Shown piece after piece: positions 17,041 through 26,095 of a stretch of DNA of 64,000 nucleotides. Position 1 is the first letter of the stretch. Every line of letters begins with the position of its first letter. Source of the stretch: Pedobacter sp. AJM. GTDB lineage: Bacteria; Bacteroidota; Bacteroidia; Sphingobacteriales; Sphingobacteriaceae. The position numbers and the translations under genes are program-made. The notes beneath the pieces were generated by a model. That model saw nothing but the letters and a program-made list of their open reading frames with translations, had not been told where the DNA came from and did not search any database. The stretch is from assembly GCF_002197755.1 (NCBI RefSeq), contig NZ_NHOT01000001.1, forward strand, positions 186,001 to 250,000, written 5' to 3'.

Positions 17041-17691
17041 TTAGTTGTTTAATTCATGAGATAAATCACTCGAGGAGAAATTGCTCAATAAATAGTTTTC
17101 CATTTCTGTATCTGACGCAGAAGTATTATTTGCTGATGTGGTATTCTGAGTTTCTAAATGTTCTATAATGGTGCTTTCATCAATATCATATAGCAGTTGT
17201 TCGCTCGAAAGCTCTGCAGATTGGGTTTGCGAAGGTATTGATGATGCATTGTTTTGATAAAAATATGCACCAAATGACGCCATCAAAACGAAACAGGCTG
17301 CACTGGCATACTTCAAAATGTTTCGTCTCCAAAGAGGAACAATTTTTGCAGCTTTTTTAGGTTGTTCAGCAGCTATTCTTTCCGTAATTCTATGCTTTAA
17401 ACCGTCAAAATAGTGTTCAGGAACTGAAAATGAATCCTCGGCTTTTGGCAGTGCTGATATCTTGATATTTGTTTCAATCCGTTCGGTGAGGTTTTCAAAA
17501 TAATTTTGTGGAACCTCAAAACCATCACCGTTTAATTCTTTATTTAAGCCATCAATGAAGATAGCAGACTTTACCCTGTCATCTACACTTTCGAAATATC
17601 CGTTTGGAATGTTGAATGGATTGCTTTCCTGCATTGCTGACAGTACAGGAGCATCCTTTTTCCAATCGTTATTTTCTATATTTTCATTCAT
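17041..17691 (-). CDS. Membrane protein with three FxVPxxYFE repeats, possible anti-sigma factor
   Basis: From ATG 17691 the product has 216 residues (a TTG at 17709 would add six). The cytosolic N-terminus contains three similar segments, FNIPNGYFE, FEVPQNYFE and FSVPEHYFD, at about residues 26, 58 and 88, each followed by a helix ending in an Arg-hydrophobic pair. One membrane helix follows (about 125-145), then a Ser/Thr/Asn-rich tail. It lies between an ECF sigma gene and a Spy-like gene, the position of an anti-sigma factor, but I see no standard zinc-binding anti-sigma domain. The repeat may be the sigma-binding part; that is inference. Confidence 0.7.
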   Translation of the reverse strand: MNENIENNDWKKDAPVLSAMQESNPFNIPNGYFESVDDRVKSAIFIDGLNKELNGDGFEVPQNYFENLTERIETNIKISALPKAEDSFSVPEHYFDGLKHRITERIAAEQPKKAAKIVPLWRRNILKYASAACFVLMASFGAYFYQNNASSIPSQTQSAELSSEQLLYDIDESTIIEHLETQNTTSANNTSASDTEMENYLLSNFSSSDLSHELNN

Positions 17692-17724
17692 CACAGATAT
17701 AGGATACAATTTGAGTGAAAAGGT

Positions 17725-18285
17725 TTAATAATCTATTTCATCATTTGTAATAAAAGCTTCAATTTTTTTTGCAGCAATATGGAATGATGCTTTTAACGCC
17801 CCAACTGATGTGCCCAGTACTTCCGAAATCTCCTCATATTTCATGTCTCCAAAATATTTCATGTTGAAAATCAGACGTTGCTTTTCGGGCAGGGTAAGAA
17901 TGGCTTTTTGCAATTTTAATTCTAATTTATCTCCATTAAAATATGACGAAGCTACGAGGTTTTCAGCCAGTTCTGCAGAAACCTCATCCAAAGGAGTATT
18001 GTTTTTTAGTTTTTGTTTATTGAGGAAAGTGATGGATTCATTTGTGGCAATGCGATAAATCCAGGTATACAGTTGCGAATCGTTTCTAAATTTATCAATA
18101 TTCTTCCACACCTTTACAAATACCTCCTGTAATAAATCGTCACAGTCATCATGGTTGAGTACCAATCGCCTGATGTGCCAGTAAATTTTCTGCTGATATT
18201 TTTTTAATAGTAAATTGAAAGCTTCATCGCGGGTTTTCTCGACGGCAAACATTTCAAGAATTTGCGAATCTTCAATTGGTTTCAT
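17725..18285 (-). CDS. ECF-type RNA polymerase sigma factor
   Basis: The 186-residue protein has sigma region 2 (about 25-95, with DDLLQEVFVKVWKNIDKF and TWIYRIATNES) and region 4 (about 130-180, LPEKQRLIFNMKYFGDMKYEEISEVLGTS) without regions 1 or 3, the ECF layout. It should direct RNA polymerase to a small regulon, probably envelope-related given the membrane protein and Spy-like gene directly downstream (gap of 33 bases to the next ATG). The start ATG at 18285 is supported by family length. Confidence 0.94.
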   Translation of the reverse strand: MKPIEDSQILEMFAVEKTRDEAFNLLLKKYQQKIYWHIRRLVLNHDDCDDLLQEVFVKVWKNIDKFRNDSQLYTWIYRIATNESITFLNKQKLKNNTPLDEVSAELAENLVASSYFNGDKLELKLQKAILTLPEKQRLIFNMKYFGDMKYEEISEVLGTSVGALKASFHIAAKKIEAFITNDEIDY

Positions 18286-18311
18286 CGAGGAATATTAGTA
18301 TTTATTACTAA

Positions 18312-18358
18312 AAAGGCACCAAGACCACCAAGTTTTTCTTCGCGTTCTTCGTGCCTTT
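18312..18358 (-). terminator. Long hairpin after the transketolase C-half gene, built of mirrored words
   Basis: AAAGGCAC (18312-18319) and GTGCCTTT (18351-18358) form an 8-bp stem. Inner words CCAAGACCACCAAG and CTTCGCGTTCTTCG are purine-rich and pyrimidine-rich imperfect mirrors. On the minus strand it ends in TTTTT just past the transketolase stop at 18372, so it can serve as a terminator, while its composition places it with the other mirrored intergenic repeats. Confidence 0.6.
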
Positions 18359-18371
18359 AAAGTGACTTAAT

Positions 18372-19331
18372 TTAAGCTTTTTTTCTTCCAATTACCTTTT
18401 TAACTGCTTCAACAATGTTAACTGCATCTAAGCCGTATTTAGACATTAACTGATCAGGTGTACCACTTTCGCCAAAAGTATCATTTGTAGCTACAAATTC
18501 TTGCGGAGTAGGTAATTCGGTCGTTAATAAACGCGCAACACTTTCACCTAAACCACCAAATTTATTGTGCTCCTCACAGGTTACTACGCAACCTGTTTTT
18601 TTAACCGATTTTAAAATGGCTTCATCATCCAATGGTTTAATGGTGTGGATGTTGATGATTTCTGCATCAATGCCCAGTTCAGCCAGTTGTTCACCAGCTT
18701 CGATGGCTTTCCATACCATATGGCCTGTTGCAATAATGGTTACATCAGTTCCTTCATTTACCATCCAGGCTTTACCAATCTCAAACTTTTGATCAGGATC
18801 TGTAAATACCGGAATTACCGGGCGGCCAAACCGTAGATAAACAGGACCTTCATATTCTGCGATAGCCATAGTTGCGGCTTTCGTCTGGTTGTAATCGCAT
18901 GGATTAATCACCACCATTCCCGGCAACATTTTCATTAAACCGATATCTTCCAGGATCTGGTGGGTTGCACCATCTTCACCCAAAGTTAATCCGGCGTGTG
19001 AAGCACAGATTTTAACATTTTTGTTAGAATAAGCTACCGACTGACGGATCTGATCGTAAACGCGACCTGTAGAAAAATTGGCAAAGGTTCCGGTAAAAGG
19101 AATCTTACCATTAATTGTCATTCCGGCTGCAATACCAATCATATTGGCTTCTGCAATACCCACCTGTGTAAAACGCTCCGGAAAATCTTTGATAAAAGCA
19201 TCCATTTTTAGCGATCCAACTAAATCGGCACATAAGGCAACCACGTTTTCGTTTTTCTTTCCTGCCTCATGTAAGCCAGCACCAAATCCCGAACGTGTAT
19301 CTTTTTTCTCTGTATATGTGTATTTTTTCAT
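18372..19331 (-). CDS. Transketolase, C-terminal subunit
   Basis: The 319-residue protein (ATG at 19331, MKKYTYTEKKDTRSGFG) carries the pyrimidine-binding domain and the C-terminal domain of transketolase. The ENVVALCADLVGSLK segment and GIAEANMIGIAAG contain the conserved Glu that activates thiamine diphosphate, and PVYLRFGRP follows. With the N-terminal subunit encoded just upstream it forms a two-polypeptide transketolase of the non-oxidative pentose phosphate pathway, a split form common in Bacteroidota and other phyla. The two genes are 171 bases apart and the spacer is filled with repeats. Confidence 0.94.
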   Translation of the reverse strand: MKKYTYTEKKDTRSGFGAGLHEAGKKNENVVALCADLVGSLKMDAFIKDFPERFTQVGIAEANMIGIAAGMTINGKIPFTGTFANFSTGRVYDQIRQSVAYSNKNVKICASHAGLTLGEDGATHQILEDIGLMKMLPGMVVINPCDYNQTKAATMAIAEYEGPVYLRFGRPVIPVFTDPDQKFEIGKAWMVNEGTDVTIIATGHMVWKAIEAGEQLAELGIDAEIINIHTIKPLDDEAILKSVKKTGCVVTCEEHNKFGGLGESVARLLTTELPTPQEFVATNDTFGESGTPDQLMSKYGLDAVNIVEAVKKVIGRKKA

Positions 19332-19340
19332 TTTGTTTTT

Positions 19341-19500
19341 AGATATGAGATATGAGATATGAGATAGGAGATCATGCGACAATTAGTCTTAAATCTCCTA
19401 TCTACTGTCTCAAATCTAGTTTAGATATGTAAGATGAGATTTTAGAGGTGAGATTATGCGACAATTAGTCTCAAATCTCCTATCTATAGTCTCAAATCTA
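19341..19500. repeat. Mirrored AGATATGAG-type repeat with two 45-bp direct copies
   Basis: The spacer between the two transketolase genes starts with ATGAGAT repeated every 8 bases up to GAGATAGGAGAT (19361-19372). Two 45-base direct copies follow at 19374-19418 and 19456-19500, differing at three positions. Each contains ATCTCCTATCT, the reverse complement of AGATAGGAGAT, so the left part can pair with either copy. Confidence 0.85.
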
Positions 19501-19502
19501 AT

Positions 19503-20348
19503 TTAATAGTCCCCTAAAGTTTCTGGTAACTGCGCCAATGCTGAGGCCAGTTGCTCATCATTTGGGGCCGTACCGTGCCATTTATGCGAACCTACCATAT
19601 AATCAACACCTGCACCCATTTGTGTACTCATTAAATTTAAGATCGGTTTACCTTTTCCTGTTAAAGTTTTAGCATAATGCAAACCTTCCACAATAGCCTG
19701 CATATCATTACCATCAGTATTGATTACATGCCATCCGAAAGCTTCAAATTTTGCCTGTAAATCGTCTAATGCAAGTACTTTACTGGTTGGGCCATCAATT
19801 TGCTGTCCGTTATAATCAACAGAAGCAATTAAATGATCCACTTTGTTAAACGGCGCAAACATTGCTGCTTCCCAGTTTTGACCTTCCTGTAATTCTCCAT
19901 CACCAAGTAAGGCAAAAATATGAGATTGATCGCCGTTTAACTTTTTGGCTAAAGCAGCACCAATGGCTACTGATAATCCCTGACCTAATGATCCGGATGC
20001 AATACGGATTCCAGGTAAATGCTCATGTGTGGTTGGGTGACCCTGTAACCTGGAATCCAGCTTACGGAAAGTGGCCAATTCACTTTTATCAAAATAGCCG
20101 GCATGTGCCAGTGTACTGTACCAAACAGGAGAAATGTGTCCGTTAGATAAGAAGAATAAATCTTCACCAACACCTTCCATGGTAAAATCTGTTTTATGGT
20201 TCAGTACTTCAAAATATAAAGCTGTAAAGAAATCAGCACATCCAAGCGAAGCGCCTGGGTGTCCAGATTGACATCCGTGAACCATTCTAACGATATCTCT
20301 TCTGATTTGTGAGGCAATATCTTCTAGCTCTTTAATTGTATGTTTCAT
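19503..20348 (-). CDS. Transketolase, N-terminal subunit
   Basis: The 281-residue protein is the diphosphate-binding half of a split transketolase. The thiamine-diphosphate motif runs from GDGELQEG (about 148-155) to the Asn in SVDYN (about 180), and HPGASLGCADFFTALYFE near the N-terminus and GQGLSVAIGAALAKK are typical of the family. It needs the C-terminal subunit encoded downstream for activity. Length is normal for the split form, so the break is a natural gene organisation and not a frameshift. Confidence 0.95.
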   Translation of the reverse strand: MKHTIKELEDIASQIRRDIVRMVHGCQSGHPGASLGCADFFTALYFEVLNHKTDFTMEGVGEDLFFLSNGHISPVWYSTLAHAGYFDKSELATFRKLDSRLQGHPTTHEHLPGIRIASGSLGQGLSVAIGAALAKKLNGDQSHIFALLGDGELQEGQNWEAAMFAPFNKVDHLIASVDYNGQQIDGPTSKVLALDDLQAKFEAFGWHVINTDGNDMQAIVEGLHYAKTLTGKGKPILNLMSTQMGAGVDYMVGSHKWHGTAPNDEQLASALAQLPETLGDY

Positions 20349-20403
20349 TAAATACGAGGTTGTTGTTCATAGCAAAGTTAATATTTTACTTGCTATATTA
20401 TAA

Positions 20404-20868
20404 TTAGTTATTGATTAAATCGAGTACCTGTTGGGTTGAGTTTTTAGTGTCAACCTTTTTAATTATATGGGCAATTTTACCCTCACCATCTATAATAAAT
20501 GTGGTACGAACAGTGCCCATATATTTCTTTCCATACATGTTTTTTTCAGCCCATACACCATAATCTGTTACAATTTTCTGCTCGGTATCGGCCAGTAAGG
20601 TAAAGGGCAGGTTGTGCTTGGTAATGAATTTTTGATGTGATTTTTCATCATCTACACTAACACCTAAAACCACAATGCCTTTGGCTTGCAGCCCCTGATA
20701 ATTGTCTCTGAAATCGCATGCTTCAGCTGTACAGCCCGGTGTGTCATCCTTGGGGTAAAAGTAAAGCACTACGGTTTTACCCTTAAAATCATTTAGTGAA
20801 ATTTCATTTCCGTTTTGATCCTTCGATGTAATTGCTGGTGCCGGATCACCTTCTTTTAATTCTGCCAT
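20404..20868 (-). CDS. bcp: Thioredoxin-dependent peroxiredoxin, BCP/PrxQ type
   Basis: The 154-residue cytosolic enzyme reduces hydrogen peroxide and organic peroxides with thioredoxin. The signature YPKDDTPGCTAEACDFRD holds peroxidatic Cys46 and, five residues later, resolving Cys51, the 1-Cys/atypical 2-Cys layout of PrxQ. Length matches the family. It is monocistronic by spacing (over 50 bases to the transketolase gene and 117 to the M23 gene). Confidence 0.96.
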   Translation of the reverse strand: MAELKEGDPAPAITSKDQNGNEISLNDFKGKTVVLYFYPKDDTPGCTAEACDFRDNYQGLQAKGIVVLGVSVDDEKSHQKFITKHNLPFTLLADTEQKIVTDYGVWAEKNMYGKKYMGTVRTTFIIDGEGKIAHIIKKVDTKNSTQQVLDLINN

Positions 20869-20985
20869 ATATAAAATGATTGAATTTTGATTAATATTTA
20901 AATTTAATGCTGCAATGTAAACAGTTTAAATTAGTATCCTGTTCGCGATCTTTTAAAAGATGACATTTTAAAACATTTGTACCAT

Positions 20986-22719
20986 CTATTTGGAAAAATG
21001 TACCGTGTATCTTCTTGTGTTATCTTTCATATCGGCCACCACGAGTTCGAAGGTATGCTTACCGGAAGTGGTTCGCTCATCAAAGCTGTGCCAAAGCGTT
21101 GCTGTTTTCGCATCAAACTCCATGAGAATCCATTTACCATCCAGGTAACCATTAAAACTTTTAATGCCAGACAAATTATCACTGATCCTGAAGTTCATTC
21201 TTGATAGACCTGACATGCTTTTTCCTTCGATGATGTTGATAGGAGAAATTCGTGGTGCAATGGTATCAACAGCAATGTAAAAACTTCCAAAGTTTCTAGG
21301 TGTTGCTTTTACGAATCCATTATCATAAGATCCTCCCTGTGTAGAGCCATTTGAATTGACGATAAGTGCTTTTGACCTTAAGTTCTCCGGAAGCTGATCA
21401 GCCTTAATCCATAAATCAAACCCAATGTGAAGTGGGGTATAACGGTTATGAATTTGATGGACAGCAGACCACGCATTTCCTGCCGGCTTCGGAAGCTTTT
21501 TATAAACAAAGTTTAAATCATTATACAAGGTTCCTTTTGGGAAAACTACTTTAATGTCTTCTGTATTAAATTCATTCACTTTCCCATAGGGATAAATTAT
21601 GCCTGATGGAATAATAGGTGCCATAATTGGTGCACTTCCTGCATTTACGGTAAAAGGTAGAATGGACGCATTCCCTTTAGCATCTGTAATGATATACCGA
21701 AGCTGATGTGCGGCGCCGTCGTTGAAATTAATTTTTCCGCTGTTCACCAATCCGCTGTAAATTTTTAAAGGATTTCCGGGATCGACAAAACTTTTCTGAA
21801 TACTTCTTTTCGTATTTAGGTATGTGGGGTAGTCAATATGCGAATTAATCGCCTTGCTGTTTTCAAAAGCAAAACGTTCCAGCGCAGAAGTATAGATCAT
21901 CTTCCCATCCATTTCCAGCTGAATAGAATACACCCCATTGGTGCCAGATGCACCATTATGCCGGTCTGTAGTCACTACCCCAAATCCAACTTCGCCCGTT
22001 AAACTAAGAGGGGCAACAGTTTTATAATTGCCATTCGCTCCTGTAATGCCAATAGCTTGTTTGGGTGTAAATTCATTAAATGTTTTGCCGTTTAAACGGT
22101 AAACGTATAATCCATGAATAATAGGCGGGATATTATCTGGAATGATAATGCCGAAAAATTGTGGATTAATGGTTTCTTCAGTTTTGGTATCTCTGATTTC
22201 GAAATGTAAATGCGGACCGCCAGAGCTTCCCCGGTTACCAGACCAGGCAATTACTTCACCTTTATGTACAGGAATCAATGTGGCATCGGGAAATTCATCA
22301 ATCTCAAATGATTTTTTCTCATACTCCAGGTTTTTTACAATCGCAGCTATTTTTGGTGCAAAACGTTGTAAGTGCCCATATACGGTAGTGAAACCATTCG
22401 GGTGATTAATATAAAGCGCTTGTCCGAAGCCACTGTTCTGAACCCTTAACCTGGAAATATAGCCATCTGCAACCGCATAAACAGGATAACCTTCGCGTTG
22501 ATTGGTTCTGAAATCCACGCCCGAGTGAAAGTGATTACCTCTTAGTTCGCCAAATGAACCCGCCAGGGCAGGAGGTGCAATGTCCAATGGTTGCCGAAAA
22601 TCCGTAATGGGATATTTATTATTGCTGAATATCTGCTGCGCATGAAGTACATTAACGGTGATAGAACAACAAATAAAAAGTGAGAGGTTAAATAGGTGCA
22701 GGATCGGTTTTTTAATCAT
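20986..22719 (-). CDS. Secreted M23-family metallopeptidase with long C-terminal extension
   Basis: The 577-residue product has a signal peptide ending near VLHAQ. The LytM/M23 domain covers about 45-185, with zinc ligands His65 and Asp69 in HSGVDF and the catalytic GPHLHFEI (His170, His172), so it is predicted to be an active peptidoglycan endopeptidase. A further 390 residues follow, rich in beta-strands, with Ig-like segments (RMNFRISDNLSGIKSF) that may place the enzyme in the periplasm or at the outer membrane. It starts three bases after an FAH-family gene, so the two are co-transcribed. Confidence 0.92.
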   Translation of the reverse strand: MIKKPILHLFNLSLFICCSITVNVLHAQQIFSNNKYPITDFRQPLDIAPPALAGSFGELRGNHFHSGVDFRTNQREGYPVYAVADGYISRLRVQNSGFGQALYINHPNGFTTVYGHLQRFAPKIAAIVKNLEYEKKSFEIDEFPDATLIPVHKGEVIAWSGNRGSSGGPHLHFEIRDTKTEETINPQFFGIIIPDNIPPIIHGLYVYRLNGKTFNEFTPKQAIGITGANGNYKTVAPLSLTGEVGFGVVTTDRHNGASGTNGVYSIQLEMDGKMIYTSALERFAFENSKAINSHIDYPTYLNTKRSIQKSFVDPGNPLKIYSGLVNSGKINFNDGAAHQLRYIITDAKGNASILPFTVNAGSAPIMAPIIPSGIIYPYGKVNEFNTEDIKVVFPKGTLYNDLNFVYKKLPKPAGNAWSAVHQIHNRYTPLHIGFDLWIKADQLPENLRSKALIVNSNGSTQGGSYDNGFVKATPRNFGSFYIAVDTIAPRISPINIIEGKSMSGLSRMNFRISDNLSGIKSFNGYLDGKWILMEFDAKTATLWHSFDERTTSGKHTFELVVADMKDNTRRYTVHFSK

Positions 22720-22722
22720 TCC

Positions 22723-23334
22723 TTATTTAACTTCAAAATTTAAAAGTTGTTTGCCATTCAGCCATGCGGCTAATTTATCACCCTGATGAACTCGGCCAAC
22801 ACCTTCAGGTGTACCTGTAAAAATCAAATCACCTTTTTTTAAAGTGATATACTGCGATACAAAACTGATAATCTTCTCGAAAGAGAACAATAAATCTTTA
22901 GTGTGACCATGCTGACGTGTTTCGCCATTAATTTGCAATTCGAAGTTCATCAGGTATAAATCTTCAAAATCGCTTTTAGGCAAAAAGATACTTACCGGTG
23001 CGGAATGGTCAAATCCTTTCGCCAGTTCCCAGGGCAGGCCTTTTTCTTTATGTTTGCTTTGGATGTCCCGGGCTGTAAAATCAATTCCCAGGCCAATCTC
23101 GTCATAATAATTTGAAGCAAATTTTTCGGCAATATGCTTTCCTTCTTTGCAGATTTTCAGCACTACTTCAAGCTCATAATGGATATCATCTGAAAAATCG
23201 GGCAGATAAAAAGGTTTGTTGTCTTTTAATAGGGCCGTATCAGGCTTCATAAAAATCACGGGAGTAGTGGGAACCGGATTATTCAGTTCTTTGGCATGTT
23301 CGGCATAATTCCGTCCGATGGCTATAATTTTCAT
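22723..23334 (-). CDS. Fumarylacetoacetate hydrolase-family protein (FAHD1-like)
   Basis: The 203-residue protein is a single FAH domain. The start MKIIAIGRNYAEHAKEL and the FMKP segment match the FAHD1/YcgM group, which act as acylpyruvate hydrolases, oxaloacetate decarboxylases or oxaloacetate tautomerases. Metal-binding acidic residues are expected in HYELEVV and in GIDFTARD. The C-terminal DLIFTGTPEGVG loop is typical. It is encoded three bases before the M23 peptidase gene, without an obvious metabolic link. The precise reaction is not settled by sequence. Confidence 0.9.
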   Translation of the reverse strand: MKIIAIGRNYAEHAKELNNPVPTTPVIFMKPDTALLKDNKPFYLPDFSDDIHYELEVVLKICKEGKHIAEKFASNYYDEIGLGIDFTARDIQSKHKEKGLPWELAKGFDHSAPVSIFLPKSDFEDLYLMNFELQINGETRQHGHTKDLLFSFEKIISFVSQYITLKKGDLIFTGTPEGVGRVHQGDKLAAWLNGKQLLNFEVK

Positions 23335-23403
23335 TTCTTAAAGGTAAGGTGTGTGCAGTATGAGATTGCCCATACCTTTTCAAAAATAGAAAAGAAAATG
23401 ATT

Positions 23404-23940
23404 TTATAAAACTGAGATGCGCTTTACCTGGCTTTCTGACCCTGCGGTTACCCTTAAAAAGTAAATGCCAGCATTTAAACGGCTAGGGATTGCAAAGCTT
23501 TTGGTTTGCTCTCCTGCATTTAAGCGTTCGTTTGCAAGGGTGACTACTTCATTGCCCAGCAAATCAATAATTTTGATTGTTGTCTGGGTGCCATCTTTAC
23601 CAATAGATAAAATAATATTTAACTGATCTTCAACAGGATTGGGATAAATTTTGACTACCGTAAGTAATTTGTCTTTGTTAGTTGCTACAGCCGGACTTTT
23701 AGTAACACTGGAGTAGGTATGGTAAACCCCTGAGTATCCAAACGATCCGAACATGGGTTTGTAAGGTTCGATATTGGCTTTGATTTCAGGAATTCTGATG
23801 GCTTTTCTGGTTTTGTTTTTTAAGCTAAAATGAATGCTGTCAGTTTGTTGCGACCAGGAATTTAAACTACACAACAAAACCATACACCCTGTGCATACAA
23901 GTTTTGTGAGTAACGTTATCCTAGTGTAGAGTTTCATCAA
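23404..23940 (-). CDS. Small secreted protein with type IX secretion sorting domain
   Basis: The 178-residue product has a signal peptide (cleavage near SWSQ), about 70 residues of unknown function and a C-terminal type A T9SS sorting domain from about residue 95: VVKIYPNPVEDQLNI, LLGNEV and GIYFLRVTAG, ending in KRISVL. It should be exported by the type IX system and attached to the cell surface. The cargo part is unusually small, so the sorting domain makes up nearly half of the protein. The gene stands alone and is divergent from kup. Confidence 0.9.
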   Translation of the reverse strand: MMKLYTRITLLTKLVCTGCMVLLCSLNSWSQQTDSIHFSLKNKTRKAIRIPEIKANIEPYKPMFGSFGYSGVYHTYSSVTKSPAVATNKDKLLTVVKIYPNPVEDQLNIILSIGKDGTQTTIKIIDLLGNEVVTLANERLNAGEQTKSFAIPSRLNAGIYFLRVTAGSESQVKRISVL

Positions 23941-24064
23941 ATTGCTGAAGCAAATGTATTAATTTTAAACAAAGAAATTAAACATTTTGTTTGAAAGCGA
24001 TATTTTAACACAATTTAACAATAATATACATTTTGGATCGTGTTAAAAATACACAATAATTTGG

Positions 24065-24095
24065 TTGTTAATTTGTTATACATAGTTTACTTTTG
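24065..24095 (+). promoter_or_regulatory. Candidate promoter of kup
   Basis: TTG at 24065-24067 and TACTTTTG at 24088-24095 are 20 bases apart, close to the Bacteroidota -33/-7 arrangement. Transcription would start about 10-15 bases before the GTG start at 24116. Confidence 0.6.
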
Positions 24096-24115
24096 CCCCA
24101 CTAAAAAAACATAAA

Positions 24116-26095
24116 GTGTCAAATCATAAAAATGTTAATGCATTAACCGCCGGTGGGGTTCTGATTAGTTTAGGAATCGTATTTGGAGATATTGGTACAT
24201 CGCCGCTCTATACACTTAACGCAATTTTTAAAATCATACTGGGGGTTAAAGATGGTGTAATTAACCATCCGGGTGCCATTACGACTGATGTTGTTTTAGG
24301 CGTACTATCCTGCATTATATGGACACTGACACTCCAAACTACCATTAAATATGTTATTATTACCTTAAGGGCTGATAATAAAGGAGAAGGTGGTATTTTT
24401 TCACTCTTCTCTTTGGTAAGGAAAAAAGCCAAATGGCTTGTGGTACCGGCTATTATTGGTGGCTGTGCTTTACTGGCTGATGGAATTATTACACCGAGTA
24501 TTACGGTAACTTCAGCTATAGAAGGTTTAACGAGTAAATTTGATGTCCCGGTTATTCCGATCGTATTAACCATTTTAACCATGCTGTTCATCATTCAGCA
24601 ATTTGGAACCAATTTGGTTGGGAAACTATTCGGACCGGTCATGTTTGTGTGGTTTGCCATTTTAGGGGTTATAGGAATTACCTTTATCATCAAAGATTTT
24701 AGCATTCTGAGGGCTTTAAATCCATATTATGCAGTGCATTTATTGGCTAACAATCACAATGCATTTTATATTTTAGGTGGTGTATTCTTATGTACAACCG
24801 GGGCTGAAGCCTTATATTCTGATCTTGGTCACTGCGGAAGAAATAATATCCGGATCAGCTGGATCTTTGTAAAGCTTACCCTGATTCTTAACTATCTGGG
24901 GCAGGGCGTTTGGATTCTGCAAAACTCCGCTAATTTCATGCCTGGAGCAAAAATGAATCCGTTCTTTATGATTGTGCCTGAACAGTTTCAGATCGGCATG
25001 GTGATCCTAGCTACAATGGCAGCAATTATAGCTTCTCAGGCTTTAATTAGCGGCTCATTTACCCTGATATCAGAAGCTGTACGTTTAAACCTATGGCCAA
25101 AAATCCGGATTGTTTACCCTACGGTTTCAAAAGGCCAGTTATATGTCCCTTCTATCAACTGGATGTTATGGATTGGTTGCTGTGGAATTGTTTTGTTATT
25201 TAAAGAGTCAGAACGCATGGATGCAGCCTATGGTTTATCCATTACCATCGCTATGTTAATGACCACGATTCTGGTGAGTTTTTATCTGCGCAGCAGGCGG
25301 TTTCCTAAATATTCCATTTTAATTTTCTTCCTCACTTACATTGTAATTGAGGGAACATTTTTAGTGAGTAACTTAACCAAATTTGTGCACGGCGGATGGG
25401 TGACGGTATTTATCGGATCTTTATTATTTACTATTATGTGGAGCTGGTTTGTGGCCAGAAAAATTAAAAACCGTTTTGTAAAATATGTGGAGATTGAAGA
25501 TTATTATCCGATTTTAAGCGAACTGAGCAGTGATGAATCTGTTCCGAAATATTCCTCACAACTGGTTTATTTAACCAGCGCAAACTTTAAAACGGAGATT
25601 GAATCCAAGATTATTTATTCCATTATCCAGAAGGAACCTAAGCGGGCAGATGTGTATTGGCTGGTTCACGTAGACGTGATGGATGAGCCTTATACCATGG
25701 ATTACAAAGTGGAGTTTTTAATCCCCGGTAAATTAATCAGGATTGATTTCAGACTGGGCTTCAGGGTAGAGCAACGGGTAAACCTGCTTTATCGTAAAGT
25801 AGTGGAAGAGCTGGTTAAAAATGGGGAGATTGATATTACCAGTCAGTATACTTCTTTAAACAAACATAAAATTGCCGGCGATTTCAGGTTTGTATTGCTG
25901 GAGAAACACCTGTCTAAATTTACCAAACTGAGTTTCTATGAACGCCAGATTATGGACTATTATTTTATCCTTAAAAAGTTAAGTTTATCAGAAGAACGTA
26001 GTTTTGGACTGGACAGCAGTTATGTAGATGTAGAGAAAGTTCCGTTAATATTTGTAACACCTGATGATATTGAGTTGAACAGATTAGCGGTATAA
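24116..26095 (+). CDS. kup: Kup-type potassium transporter
   Basis: The 659-residue inner-membrane protein belongs to the KUP/HAK/KT family of proton-coupled potassium uptake systems. The family signature VFGDIGTSPLYTL is at residues 22-34, a dozen membrane helices follow to about residue 450, and a soluble C-terminal domain of about 200 residues ends the protein. The start is a GTG at 24116; no ATG gives a full N-terminus. Its stop codon TAA overlaps the ATG of a small downstream gene by one base. Confidence 0.96.
   Translation: MSNHKNVNALTAGGVLISLGIVFGDIGTSPLYTLNAIFKIILGVKDGVINHPGAITTDVVLGVLSCIIWTLTLQTTIKYVIITLRADNKGEGGIFSLFSLVRKKAKWLVVPAIIGGCALLADGIITPSITVTSAIEGLTSKFDVPVIPIVLTILTMLFIIQQFGTNLVGKLFGPVMFVWFAILGVIGITFIIKDFSILRALNPYYAVHLLANNHNAFYILGGVFLCTTGAEALYSDLGHCGRNNIRISWIFVKLTLILNYLGQGVWILQNSANFMPGAKMNPFFMIVPEQFQIGMVILATMAAIIASQALISGSFTLISEAVRLNLWPKIRIVYPTVSKGQLYVPSINWMLWIGCCGIVLLFKESERMDAAYGLSITIAMLMTTILVSFYLRSRRFPKYSILIFFLTYIVIEGTFLVSNLTKFVHGGWVTVFIGSLLFTIMWSWFVARKIKNRFVKYVEIEDYYPILSELSSDESVPKYSSQLVYLTSANFKTEIESKIIYSIIQKEPKRADVYWLVHVDVMDEPYTMDYKVEFLIPGKLIRIDFRLGFRVEQRVNLLYRKVVEELVKNGEIDITSQYTSLNKHKIAGDFRFVLLEKHLSKFTKLSFYERQIMDYYFILKKLSLSEERSFGLDSSYVDVEKVPLIFVTPDDIELNRLAV

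Noticed and set aside
19341..19500. Possible CRISPR array
   Set aside because: Only two 45-base copies, spaced by 37 bases that are themselves repetitive, with no cas genes in the window.
18372..20348. Frameshifted transketolase gene
   Set aside because: The two halves have separate starts and stops, natural domain boundaries and a 171-base spacer; split transketolases are known in this phylum.
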